Assembly (NCBI GenBank): GCA_963706425.1
Contig: CAVPMN010000020.1
Coordinates: forward strand, 496,001 to 560,000
Source: CAVPMN01 sp963706425
GTDB taxonomy: Bacteria; Actinomycetota; Acidimicrobiia; Acidimicrobiales; Acidimicrobilacustridaceae
Direction: 5' to 3'
DNA length: 64,000 nucleotides
The translations under genes were made by a program, and so were the position numbers. This document shows positions 26,275 through 35,144 of this stretch, one piece after another; position 1 is the first letter of the stretch; the number at the start of each line of letters is the position of its first letter. The notes below the pieces were generated by a model, which saw nothing but the letters and a program-made list of their open reading frames with translations, did no database searches and was not told where the DNA came from.

Positions 26275-26373
26275 CCCTGCATTGTGCCCTGTGTGGGGAC
26301 AGCTCCGTGGGCCAAGTGCGCTGGATCGAGGTGACCGGCTCCCCGTTGACCGGCGGCGGCTGAACCGACCGGG

Positions 26374-27669
26374 TCAGCCGTTGCCCTCGGGCAACACGAT
26401 GGCGTCGATGTCGACGTCGATCACGATGTCAGTGGCCGGACGAGCGGGCGCATCGGCTGCGTCGGGCATGTTCTCCTGCGGCCCCGGAGCCGGCACGTCC
26501 CGGTAGTCGATGCCCTCGGGGCCGAGGGTGATGAGGGCGAGATCGATGTCGGGCAGATCGGTGCCGCCAGGTGCATCACACGGTGCGACCTGTTCGATGT
26601 CGGCCGGGAAGCTGTTGAGGAAGTCGTTGTCGGCGAAGCAGTTGCCCTGCACCCCCTCGGTCGAGTCGGCCAGCCACATCACGAGATCACCGACCCCGTC
26701 CGCGCCGCGGGCGACGTTGTCGATCACCCGGTTGCCGATCGCCTCGAAGGGCGGCAGGCCTTCGTCGCGGAACGGCCACAGGATGATGCCGATGTTGCCC
26801 TTGAAGTTGTCCTCGACCCGGTTCTTGGTGACCAGGTTGTCGACGCCACCGGTGACGAGGATGCCGACGCCCGAGCCCACGCGGTAACGATCGTCGTTGA
26901 TGGGCACGTCCGGGTTGTTGTTGTCGTGCACCCAGTTGCCGGCGATGACCGCGTCGCGCTGCGGTGCGAGCTCCTCGCCGTCCTGGCTGTTGGGCACGAT
27001 GCCGATCATGTTCTCGCGCCATTCGGAGTCGATGATGTAGAGGTTGGTGCTCGAGTTGGTGCCGGAGTAGCCGAGCATGTTGTTCTCGGCCAGCACCTCT
27101 CGGATGACGGCGTCGCACGGGTTGCACTGGCCGATGTAGAACGCGGAGTCGGGATGCCCAGACCCGTACGAGTGCTCGATGATGCCGAGGCGGGCGTTGA
27201 AGGCGTAGATGCCGTAGTCGCCGTTGTTGTACGCGGTGATGTAGCTGGCGCGGTAGCCGGTGAGCACGTAGTCGCTCGCGTAGTCGCCCGTGAAGAACAA
27301 CCCGTTGCCGGTGTTGTTGCGCACCGTCAGGTTCTCGACCGCCACGCCGTCGGAGAACACCTTGATGCCGTTGTCGCGAGTGAACTCGCCGTCGATGATC
27401 ACCTCGTTGCGATCGAGGCCCCGGATGACGAGGTTGTCGGTCTGCACGATGACGCCCTCGTTGTAGACACCCGGCGAGATCAGCACCATGTCGCCGGGAG
27501 CAGCGGCGTCGACCGCCGCCTGGATGGTCGGATGGTCGTCGGGCACCCGCAGGGTCGTACCGCCCGCCTCGGTGGTCGCCGAATCGGATTCGTCGTCGGA
27601 CGAGCTGCAGGCGACGAGCGCCGCACTGATCAGGAAGAGGGCGATGACGGCCGCGATTCTCCGGGTCAT
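26374..27669 (-). CDS. Secreted right-handed beta-helix lipoprotein
   Basis: 431 residues. Lipoprotein signal peptide with lipobox LVAC at about residues 18-21, then a short Ser/Asp linker and a parallel beta-helix: LRVPDDHPTIQAAVDAAAPGDMVLISPGVYNEGVIV, NLVIRGLDRNEVIIDG and repeated V.NLTVRNNTGNGLFF / YITAYNNGDYGIYAF / NRVIDNVARG rungs, as in pectate-lyase-like and NosD-like proteins. Two Cys pairs (GQCNPCD, GNC...PCD) are probably disulfides. Likely surface-attached, substrate unknown. ATG lies seven bases after TAGTGT (27677-27682). Ten bases after the cupredoxin gene. Confidence 0.85.
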   Translation of the reverse strand: MTRRIAAVIALFLISAALVACSSSDDESDSATTEAGGTTLRVPDDHPTIQAAVDAAAPGDMVLISPGVYNEGVIVQTDNLVIRGLDRNEVIIDGEFTRDNGIKVFSDGVAVENLTVRNNTGNGLFFTGDYASDYVLTGYRASYITAYNNGDYGIYAFNARLGIIEHSYGSGHPDSAFYIGQCNPCDAVIREVLAENNMLGYSGTNSSTNLYIIDSEWRENMIGIVPNSQDGEELAPQRDAVIAGNWVHDNNNPDVPINDDRYRVGSGVGILVTGGVDNLVTKNRVEDNFKGNIGIILWPFRDEGLPPFEAIGNRVIDNVARGADGVGDLVMWLADSTEGVQGNCFADNDFLNSFPADIEQVAPCDAPGGTDLPDIDLALITLGPEGIDYRDVPAPGPQENMPDAADAPARPATDIVIDVDIDAIVLPEGNG

Positions 27670-27679
27670 CGTCCGGACA

Positions 27680-28102
27680 CTAGTCAGACGGGATGTCTCC
27701 CACGACGATCACGCCCCGCTGGCCACGGGTCGGCGTGCCGTGGATCGAGCAGTAGTAGGGATAGACCCCTGGCTCGTCGAAGGTGCGGGTGGCGCTGGCT
27801 CCGGAGTCGAGCGATCCGGTGGGCACATCCTCGAACTGGCCGGCCTCGGAGGCCAGCACGTTGTGCTGGTTGAAGCCCACGTTGGTCCACGTGACGCTCG
27901 CCCCGACGTCGACCTGCACGACCCGCGGCTCATAGACGTTGTCGGCCACCTCGACCGACACCTCCGTCGTGCCGCGTTGATCGACGGCTTCGGCGAGCGG
28001 CAGCGACTGGCCCACCGTCGTCGTGGTGGCCGCCTCACCCCCGTCGTCGCGGCCGCAGCCCGCCAACGCGACGAACGCAACCATCAGCACGGCGGCCGCC
28101 AT
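27680..28102 (-). CDS. Cupredoxin-like lipoprotein (blue copper protein)
   Basis: 140 residues. Short hydrophobic leader ending in lipobox ALAGC, a Thr-rich linker, then a plastocyanin-type fold: EVADNVYEPRVVQVDVGASVTWTNVGFNQHNVLAS with the first Cu-ligand His, and GVYPYYCSIHGTPTRGQRGVIVV with Cys and second His. The position where close relatives usually have the axial Met (TRGM) is Gln here. Probably an extracytoplasmic electron carrier. The signal peptide is short; an upstream start could add positive charges. Lies between the mannosyltransferase and the beta-helix gene, 18 and 10 bases away, so a three-gene operon is likely. Confidence 0.82.
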   Translation of the reverse strand: MAAAVLMVAFVALAGCGRDDGGEAATTTTVGQSLPLAEAVDQRGTTEVSVEVADNVYEPRVVQVDVGASVTWTNVGFNQHNVLASEAGQFEDVPTGSLDSGASATRTFDEPGVYPYYCSIHGTPTRGQRGVIVVGDIPSD

Positions 28103-28120
28103 CCGCCGAGAGGCGGCGAC

Positions 28121-28873
28121 TCACGCAGGAGAGCGGCGGCCGAGCAGCCGACCGAGCGGGCGCAACACCCGATCGCGCAGCCCCCACCAGGTCACGAGCA
28201 GCAGTGCCTCGAAGACGATGCGCGACGACATCTTCGACGTGCCCCGCTGCCGGTCTCCGAAGGTGATCGGCACCTCGACGATGCGCCCGCCGTTGCGGGT
28301 GACCGCGTAGGCCATCTCGATCTGGAATCCGTAGCCGTCGGCCTTGACCGCCGGCAGGTCGATCTGGCGCAGTGCCTCTGCCGAGTAGGCGCGAAACCCG
28401 GCGGTGGAGTCGCGCACGTGGATGCCGAGCACGAGCGCGGCGTAGAGGTTGCCGCCCTGTGAGATGAAACGGCGCGAGAACTTCCAGCCGGGCACCTGAC
28501 CGCCGGGCACGTAGCGCGACCCGATGGCCAGATCGGCGCCGTCGTCGACGGCATGGATGAGCGCCGGGAGCATGGCGGGGTCGTGTTGGAGATCGGAGTC
28601 CATCTCGATCATGACGCCGTAGCCGTGCTCGAGCCCGTACGCGAAGCCGGCCCGGTAGGCCGACCCGAGCCCCTGCTTGCCGGCGCGCCGCAGGACCGTG
28701 ACCCCGCCCCCGTGATCACGTCCCCAGGCCTCGGCCAGGTCGGCGGTGCCGTCGGGGCTGCCGTCGTCGACCACCAGCACGTCGGACTCCGGCGTGGCGG
28801 CCCGCACGAGGTCGAGCACCTCGCCGATGTTCTCGGCCTCGTCGTAGGTGGGCAGGACCACCAGCGCTTTCAC
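28121..28873 (-). CDS. Polyprenol-phosphate mannosyltransferase (DPM1-like)
   Basis: 250-residue GT2 glycosyltransferase. LVVLPTYDEAENIGEVL, VLVVDDGSPDGTADL, GLGSAYRAGFAYGLEHGYGVMIEMDSDLQHDP (DxD) and DSTAGFRAYSAEALRQI followed by GYGFQIEM match the Ppm1/Dpm1 type that makes polyprenol-P-mannose from GDP-mannose for lipoglycan or protein mannosylation. No acyltransferase domain is fused. GTG at 28873 is seven bases after TAGGCT (28881-28886), so leaderless; the same promoter could drive the two lipoprotein genes downstream. Confidence 0.88.
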   Translation of the reverse strand: MKALVVLPTYDEAENIGEVLDLVRAATPESDVLVVDDGSPDGTADLAEAWGRDHGGGVTVLRRAGKQGLGSAYRAGFAYGLEHGYGVMIEMDSDLQHDPAMLPALIHAVDDGADLAIGSRYVPGGQVPGWKFSRRFISQGGNLYAALVLGIHVRDSTAGFRAYSAEALRQIDLPAVKADGYGFQIEMAYAVTRNGGRIVEVPITFGDRQRGTSKMSSRIVFEALLLVTWWGLRDRVLRPLGRLLGRRSPA

Positions 28874-28932
28874 GGGCGACAGCCTACGTAGGGGTTGCCG
28901 TTGCGTGCGTTCAGCCTCCTACGATTCATCGG

Positions 28933-29259
28933 GTGAACCAGCCGCTGACCCCCGATCCCACCCCCCGTAGTGCCCTTCCGTCGGTGGGTGCCCGGGTGGT
29001 GGCCTTCGCCGTCATCCTGGTGGCCGGGTTGGCCGGCGGCTTCATCGGCTACGCGTTCACCGACCTGCAGTGCACGGGCGACTGCACGGTGCAGACCGGC
29101 ATCGGCGCCATCATCGGAGCCGTGTTCGCGGCCGGCGGCACCGGGGTGGTCACGGTGTTGACCCTGCGGGCCATGGGCGAGTGGCGCACCATCCAGGAGC
29201 GAGAGCTGGCCCAGGCAGAGGCCGACGAGACGCCTCGACGGCCACCTCGGGTGCGCTGA
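28933..29259 (+). CDS. Small membrane protein of unknown function
   Basis: 108 residues, two hydrophobic segments (VVAFAVILVAGLAGGFIGYAF; IGAIIGAVFAAGGTGVVTVLTL) separated by LQCTGDCTVQT with a Cys pair facing one side, then a charged helical tail. Not recognised as a named family. GTG at 28933 sits seven bases after TACGAT (28920-28925), supporting transcription as a leaderless message. Divergent from the mannosyltransferase. Confidence 0.7.
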   Translation: MNQPLTPDPTPRSALPSVGARVVAFAVILVAGLAGGFIGYAFTDLQCTGDCTVQTGIGAIIGAVFAAGGTGVVTVLTLRAMGEWRTIQERELAQAEADETPRRPPRVR

Positions 29260-29270
29260 CCCGACGCCCG

Positions 29271-30281
<1,011 letters not shown>

Positions 30282-30315
30282 GGAGGGGAGGCTACCGGCG
30301 CGCCATGATGGCTCG

Positions 30316-31119
30316 ATGCCCGAACCCGCTCCCCGACCGGCCGAGTTGCTCACCCTGGCCCAACTCCTCGCGGAGCGGGCGGGCGCGCTGCTGGTCGACG
30401 CCCTGGGCGGGTCGCGCACGATCACCACGAAGTCGAGCCGGACCGATCTCGTGACCGAGATGGATCAGGCGGCCGAGCGGATCATCGTCGACGGGATCCT
30501 GCGTGAGCGACCCGACGACGGCGTGCTCGGTGAGGAGGGCAGCGACCGACCGGGCTCGACCGGGGTGCGCTGGATCATCGATCCGCTCGACGGCACGACC
30601 AACTACGTCTACGGGCACCCGGGGTTCGGGGTGTCGATCGCCGTCGAGATCGACGGTGAGGTGCAGGCAGGGGTGGTGGTCGATCCGCTCCACGACGACG
30701 TCTTCACCGCGCTGGCCGGACACGGCGCTCGGCGAAACGACACGCCCATCGCACCGTCGAGCGAGCCACTTCTCGAACACGCCCTCGTCGCGACCGGGTT
30801 CTCCTACGAGCCCGACCGGCGGGCCCGCCAGGCCGGCGTGCTCACCGAGGTGCTGCCCCGAGTTCGCGACATCCGGCGAATGGGAGCCGCCGCGGTCGAT
30901 CTCTGCTCGGTGGCCTGTGGCCGGGTCGACGGGTTCTACGAACGCGGCCTGCAGCACTGGGACTACGCGGCGGGAGCGCTCATCGCCCGCGAGGCCGGCG
31001 CCCTCGTCGGTGACCTCGACGGCGGGCCACCGTCGAGCGCCTTCACGCTGGCCAGCGGGGCGGCGCTGTTCGAGCCGCTGCGGGCACTGCTGCGGGCCGC
31101 CGGGGCGGGTCACGCCTGA
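30316..31119 (+). CDS. Inositol monophosphatase family protein
   Basis: 267 residues. Metal-binding motifs LGEEGS, WIIDPLDGTTNYVYGHPGFGVS and WDYAAGALIAREAGALVGDLDG are complete. The family includes myo-inositol-1-phosphatase, histidinol phosphatase HisN and CysQ-like enzymes; with no neighbouring his gene the substrate cannot be fixed, although PI-mannoside synthesis (PimB is in this window) needs inositol. ATG at 30316 lies six bases after CATGAT (30304-30309). Confidence 0.88.
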   Translation: MPEPAPRPAELLTLAQLLAERAGALLVDALGGSRTITTKSSRTDLVTEMDQAAERIIVDGILRERPDDGVLGEEGSDRPGSTGVRWIIDPLDGTTNYVYGHPGFGVSIAVEIDGEVQAGVVVDPLHDDVFTALAGHGARRNDTPIAPSSEPLLEHALVATGFSYEPDRRARQAGVLTEVLPRVRDIRRMGAAAVDLCSVACGRVDGFYERGLQHWDYAAGALIAREAGALVGDLDGGPPSSAFTLASGAALFEPLRALLRAAGAGHA

Positions 31120-31175
31120 CGGCTCGACGAGAAAACGTCGGGGTATCTGCCCGATCGACGGCCGGATGACGCACA

Positions 31176-31865
31176 ATGACCCATGTGGGCACGCGCATCC
31201 TGGCAGTCGAAGACGACGAACGGATCCGCACCGCGGTGAAGATGGCCCTCGAGGACGAGGGCTGGGTGGTCGAAGAGGCCGAGAACGGCGAGCAGGCGCT
31301 CGAGTCGTTCACCCGCCATCCCTCCGACGTGGTGCTGATCGACATCATGCTGCCCGGCGTCGACGGTTTCGAGGTCTGCCGATCCATCCGGCGCAACAGC
31401 GACGTGCCGATCGTGATGGTCACCGCTCGGGCCGACACCCACGACGTGGTCGCCGGCCTCGAGGCGGGCGCCGACGACTACCTCACCAAGCCGTTCGCCC
31501 CGAAGGAGCTGTCGGCCCGCATCCGGGCCCTGCTGCGGCGGGCCCGCACGGCCGATCCGGCCATCGCCCACCTCAAGTTCGGTGACCTCGAGATCATCCC
31601 CGAAGAGGGCATGGTGCTGCGCGACGAGCGCGAGGTGCACCTCACCAAGACCGAGTTCCGGCTGCTCGTCGAGCTGGCCTCGAGCCCCGGCCGGGTGTTC
31701 AGCCGCGAGGTACTGCTCGAGAGGGTGTGGGGCTACGGTTACTTCGGCGACGGTCGGTTGGTCGATGTCCACATCCGCCGGCTCCGCACCAAGATCGAGG
31801 TCGACCCGGCCAATCCACGGCATGTGGTGACGGTTCGCGGCCTCGGCTACAAGCTCCAGACCTGA
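31176..31865 (+). CDS. mtrA: MtrA-like OmpR-family response regulator
   Basis: 229 residues. Receiver domain: acidic pocket VEDDERIR, phospho-Asp in VLIDIMLPGVDGFEV, Thr in VMVTARADT, Lys in YLTKPFAPKEL; winged-helix OmpR domain with TKTEFRLLVELASSPGRVFSREVLLERVWGYGY and RGLGYKLQT. The sequence and the order regulator-kinase-GerMN lipoprotein match MtrA-MtrB-LpqB of mycobacteria, which controls cell-wall and division genes. The start may be GTG at 31185: CACAAT (31172-31177) lies seven bases before it, the leaderless spacing, whereas ATG 31176 overlaps that -10. Confidence 0.88.
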   Translation: MTHVGTRILAVEDDERIRTAVKMALEDEGWVVEEAENGEQALESFTRHPSDVVLIDIMLPGVDGFEVCRSIRRNSDVPIVMVTARADTHDVVAGLEAGADDYLTKPFAPKELSARIRALLRRARTADPAIAHLKFGDLEIIPEEGMVLRDEREVHLTKTEFRLLVELASSPGRVFSREVLLERVWGYGYFGDGRLVDVHIRRLRTKIEVDPANPRHVVTVRGLGYKLQT

Positions 31866-31911
31866 TCCCGGCCAGACCCGATCCGAGCGGGTCCGTCCGG
31901 CACCCACCACC

Positions 31912-33384
31912 GTGCGGCTCTTCCGATCCTCCCCGACCCGTAGCCATGCGAAGCGGCCGCGCCTCGGCCTCCGGGCGCGCCTCACGCTCACCTACGCGCT
32001 CGGCGCGGCGCTGCTGTCCGCGGTGCTGTCGATCATCACCTTCGGACTAACCCGCGAGAACCTCCTCAACCAGCGCGAGCAGTCTGCGGTGTCGCAGACC
32101 ATGCGCAACGCGGCCACGCTCGTCGACCAGATCGAGAGCAGCACCGACCCCGACGTCATCGAGAAGGTGGTGATCAACTCGCTGCCCACGCCCGAGGGCG
32201 CGCTGCCGGTGCTGCGCTACAACGACGCGTGGTACGCGGCCAACTCGCTGCGCTTCGGCAACGACACCATCCCCATCGCCCTTCGGGTCACGGTCGACGA
32301 AGGCGAGCCCGCCCGCATGCGCACCACCGTCGCCGGCGATCCGGTGCTGGTGGTCGGCGTGCCCATCCCCGCGCTGGGCGCGCAGTACTACGAAGGGGTC
32401 TCGCTGCGCGAGATGCAACGCACGCTCGAAGGCCTCGCCATCAGCCTGCTCGGCGCGTCGGCGCTCACCACGGTCGCCGGTGGCCTGCTCGGCTTCTGGG
32501 CGGCCCGACGGGTGTTCCGACCGATGCTCGACGTGGGCCGGGCGGCCGACGCCATCGCCGGCGGTCGCCTCGACACCCGGCTGCCCACGGGCACCGACCC
32601 CGACATCGACCGGTTGGCCAAGCCGTTCAACGAGATGGCCCAGGCCCTCCAGGAACGCATCGAGCGCGATGGACGGTTCGCGTCCGAGGTCAGCCACGAG
32701 CTGCGCTCCCCGCTGATGACCCTCGCCGCGTCGGTCGAGGTGCTCGAGAACAGCCGCGACGAGATCCCCGACCGGGCGAGGACCGCCCTCGACCTCCTGT
32801 CGGCCGACGTCGATCGGTTCCAGCAGCTCGTCGAGGACCTGCTCGAGATCAGCCGGTTCGACGTCGGTGCGATCAAGCTGCACCTCGAGGACGTGCTCAT
32901 CACCGAGATGGTCATCCAAGCCGTCAGCGTGCTCGGCGGCGGCGGCATCCCGGTTCGCTACGACGAGAACGTCGGCGAGGTCATCGTGCGCGTCGACAAG
33001 CGCCGGTTCGGGCGGGTGCTCGCCAACCTGCTCGACAACGCCGAGAAGTACGCGGGTGGTGCCACCTCGGTCATCATCCGGCGGGCCGACGACATGGTGC
33101 GCATCGCCGTCGAGGACCACGGCGAGGGCGTGCCCGAGGGCGATCGCGACATCATCTTCGACCGCTTCTCACGAGGCAGCGGCAGCGGCAACCGATCGAT
33201 GGACAGCGGAGTCGGCCTGGGCCTGGCCCTCGTCGACGAGCACGTGCGCCTGCACGGTGGCCGAGTGTGGGTGGAGGACCGCCCCGACGGCGAGCCGGGC
33301 GCACGCTTCGTCGTCGAGCTGCCGATCGTCGAGGTCCTCACACCGGAGCCCGAGCCGGCCGAAGAGGTGGCCCTCACCCCATGA
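31912..33384 (+). CDS. mtrB: MtrB-like sensor histidine kinase
   Basis: 490 residues. Membrane segments at about 27-48 (LTLTYALGAALLSAVLSIITF) and 166-190 flank an extracytoplasmic sensor domain; HAMP (RRVFRPMLDVGRAADAIAGGRLDTRL), phospho-His in FASEVSHELRSPLMTLAAS, N-box LANLLDNAEKYA, G1 EDHGEGVPE and G2 GVGLGLALVDEH follow. GTG start at 31912, 46 bases after the regulator. The stop overlaps the lipoprotein gene as ATGA. Likely phosphorylates the upstream regulator. Confidence 0.9.
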   Translation: MRLFRSSPTRSHAKRPRLGLRARLTLTYALGAALLSAVLSIITFGLTRENLLNQREQSAVSQTMRNAATLVDQIESSTDPDVIEKVVINSLPTPEGALPVLRYNDAWYAANSLRFGNDTIPIALRVTVDEGEPARMRTTVAGDPVLVVGVPIPALGAQYYEGVSLREMQRTLEGLAISLLGASALTTVAGGLLGFWAARRVFRPMLDVGRAADAIAGGRLDTRLPTGTDPDIDRLAKPFNEMAQALQERIERDGRFASEVSHELRSPLMTLAASVEVLENSRDEIPDRARTALDLLSADVDRFQQLVEDLLEISRFDVGAIKLHLEDVLITEMVIQAVSVLGGGGIPVRYDENVGEVIVRVDKRRFGRVLANLLDNAEKYAGGATSVIIRRADDMVRIAVEDHGEGVPEGDRDIIFDRFSRGSGSGNRSMDSGVGLGLALVDEHVRLHGGRVWVEDRPDGEPGARFVVELPIVEVLTPEPEPAEEVALTP

Positions 33385-34040
33385 GTCGTGCCCGCCTTGT
33401 CGCCGCGTCCGCACTCGTGCTGTTCGCGCTCGCCGTGGTGGCGTGCGGGATACCCAGCGACGACGAGCCGCGAGCCATCTCGTCCGATGCCCTCCCCTCA
33501 AGCCTGAGCGAGTCACCGGCGGGCACCAGCACCACCGTCTCCAACGACTCCACCCTCCTCGAGACCATCTACCTGGTGGGCGCCAGCCCCACGCCCGACA
33601 CCGCCACCGAACGACTCGAGCCGTTCACGGTCGAGCTGCCCCTGCCCGCCGACCCCGACGACCGGGCCCGTGCGCTGGTCGAGCGGCTCATCGACACCGA
33701 GCAGGCGGACATCACCACCCCTGGCGTGCGCAACACGATCCCGAGCGACACGCGGGTGCTCGGCACATCACTGTCGTCCGACGGCGTGCTCCGCCTCGAC
33801 CTCAGCGGCAACCTGGCCGAGATCGAGAGCAACCTCCAGCGGCTCGCGATCGCGCAGCTCATCTTCACGGCCACCGGCGTGAACGAGGTGAGGAGCGTGG
33901 TGCTGAGCATCGACGGACAGCCCGCTGCGGTGCCCGCCGAAGCCGGCGCAGTGCCTGCTGGCGAACCAGTGACGAGGGAGAACTACCCGACGTTCCTCCA
34001 ACAGATCGCCGCGGCCCAGACCGAGCCAGGCGAGGGCTGA
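33381..34040 (+). CDS. LpqB-like GerMN-domain lipoprotein (short form)
   Basis: 219 residues. Signal peptide with lipobox VVAC at about residue 19, followed by GIPSDDEPRAIS, which resembles the LpqB N-terminus. A single GerMN domain spans about 60-185 (RARALVERLIDT...RVLGTSLSSDGVLRLDLSGNLAEI...LIFTATGVNEVRSVVLSIDGQ). Mycobacterial LpqB has the same start plus a C-terminal beta-propeller and binds MtrB; here the propeller is absent. ATG at 33381 overlaps the kinase stop. Confidence 0.8.
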   Translation: MSRARLVAASALVLFALAVVACGIPSDDEPRAISSDALPSSLSESPAGTSTTVSNDSTLLETIYLVGASPTPDTATERLEPFTVELPLPADPDDRARALVERLIDTEQADITTPGVRNTIPSDTRVLGTSLSSDGVLRLDLSGNLAEIESNLQRLAIAQLIFTATGVNEVRSVVLSIDGQPAAVPAEAGAVPAGEPVTRENYPTFLQQIAAAQTEPGEG

Positions 34041-34042
34041 GC

Positions 34043-35078
34043 TCAGCCGGCGAAGAACACCTCGGCGACGCCGTGGTAGAGGGCAGGATCGACCAGCTTG
34101 AGCTGGCCGACCGCCTCCGACAGCGGCACCCGCACGATCGAACCGCATTGCAGGGCCACCATCTGGCCGTAGGCATCGTCGTGCACGGCCTCGATGGCCG
34201 CGATGCCGAAACGGGTCGCGAGCACCCGGTCGAACGCCGTGGGAGTGCCACCGCGCTGCACATGCCCCAGGATCGTGACGCGGGTCTCGAACCCGGTGCG
34301 GGCTTCGATCTCTTGGGCGATCGTGTTGCCGATGCCGCCGAGTCGGACATGGCCGAACTGGTCGGTCTCGTTGGTGAGCACCTCCATCGTGCCGGCCTTC
34401 GGCACCGCGCCTTCGGCCACCACGATGATCGAGGCGAAACGGCCCTTGCCGTGGCGCCGCTTGATCGCCTCGCACACCGCCTCGATGTCGAAGGGCTCCT
34501 CGGGGATGAGGATCATGGCCGCGCCACCCGCGATGCCCGACCAGGTGGCGATGTGGCCGGCATGGCGGCCCATCACCTCGACGACCATCACCCGGTCGTG
34601 CGACTCGGCGGTGGTGTGCAGACGATCGATGGCCTCGGTGGCGATGCCCACTGCGGTGTCGAACCCGAAGGTCAGCTCGGTGCCGGACAGGTCGTTGTCG
34701 ATGGTCTTCGGCACGCCGACCACCTTGACGCCGAGATCGAACAGCTTGGCGGCCACGCCCAGCGTGTCCTCACCGCCGATGGCGATCAACGCGTCGACGC
34801 CGAGGTCGGTCGAGGCTTGCCTTGCACTGGTCGACGCCACCGTCGATCTTGAAGGGGTTGGTGCGCGATGAGCCCAGCACCGTGCCGCCGCGGGGCAGCG
34901 TGCCTCGAAAGGTCTCGACGCTGAGCGGCCGGGTGGCGCCGTCGATGACACCCTTCCACCCGTCGAGGAAGCCGATCACCTCGTCGTCGTAGGTGCGTTC
35001 GGCCTTGCGCACGATGGCGCGCATGACCGCGTTGAGGCCTGGGCAATCGCCACCGCCGGTGAGCATCGCGATTCGCAT
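34043..35078 (-). pseudogene. pfkA: 6-Phosphofructokinase (PPi-type), one frameshift
   Basis: The start (ATG 35078, RIAMLTGGGDCPGLNAVMRAIVRKAE) and the rest (GVDALIAIGGEDTLGVAAKLF...GVPKTIDNDLSG...VMGRHAGHIA...LGHVQRGGTPTAFDRVLATRFG) lie in two frames joined near 34806-34810. Length is 345 codons plus one base, so removing one base restores a normal 344-residue enzyme. The residues equivalent to E. coli PfkA 104 and 124 are Asp (GGED) and Lys (PKTIDND), the pattern of pyrophosphate-dependent enzymes as in Amycolatopsis. Ribosome site AAAGGGAG precedes the ATG. Divergent from glpK. Error in the sequence is as likely as true inactivation. Confidence 0.85.
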
Positions 35079-35144
35079 GGACCGCACTCCCTTTCGTTGC
35101 CTCGGAACATCGACGCACAGTGCGCGCCAGCCTAGGGTGCGGCC

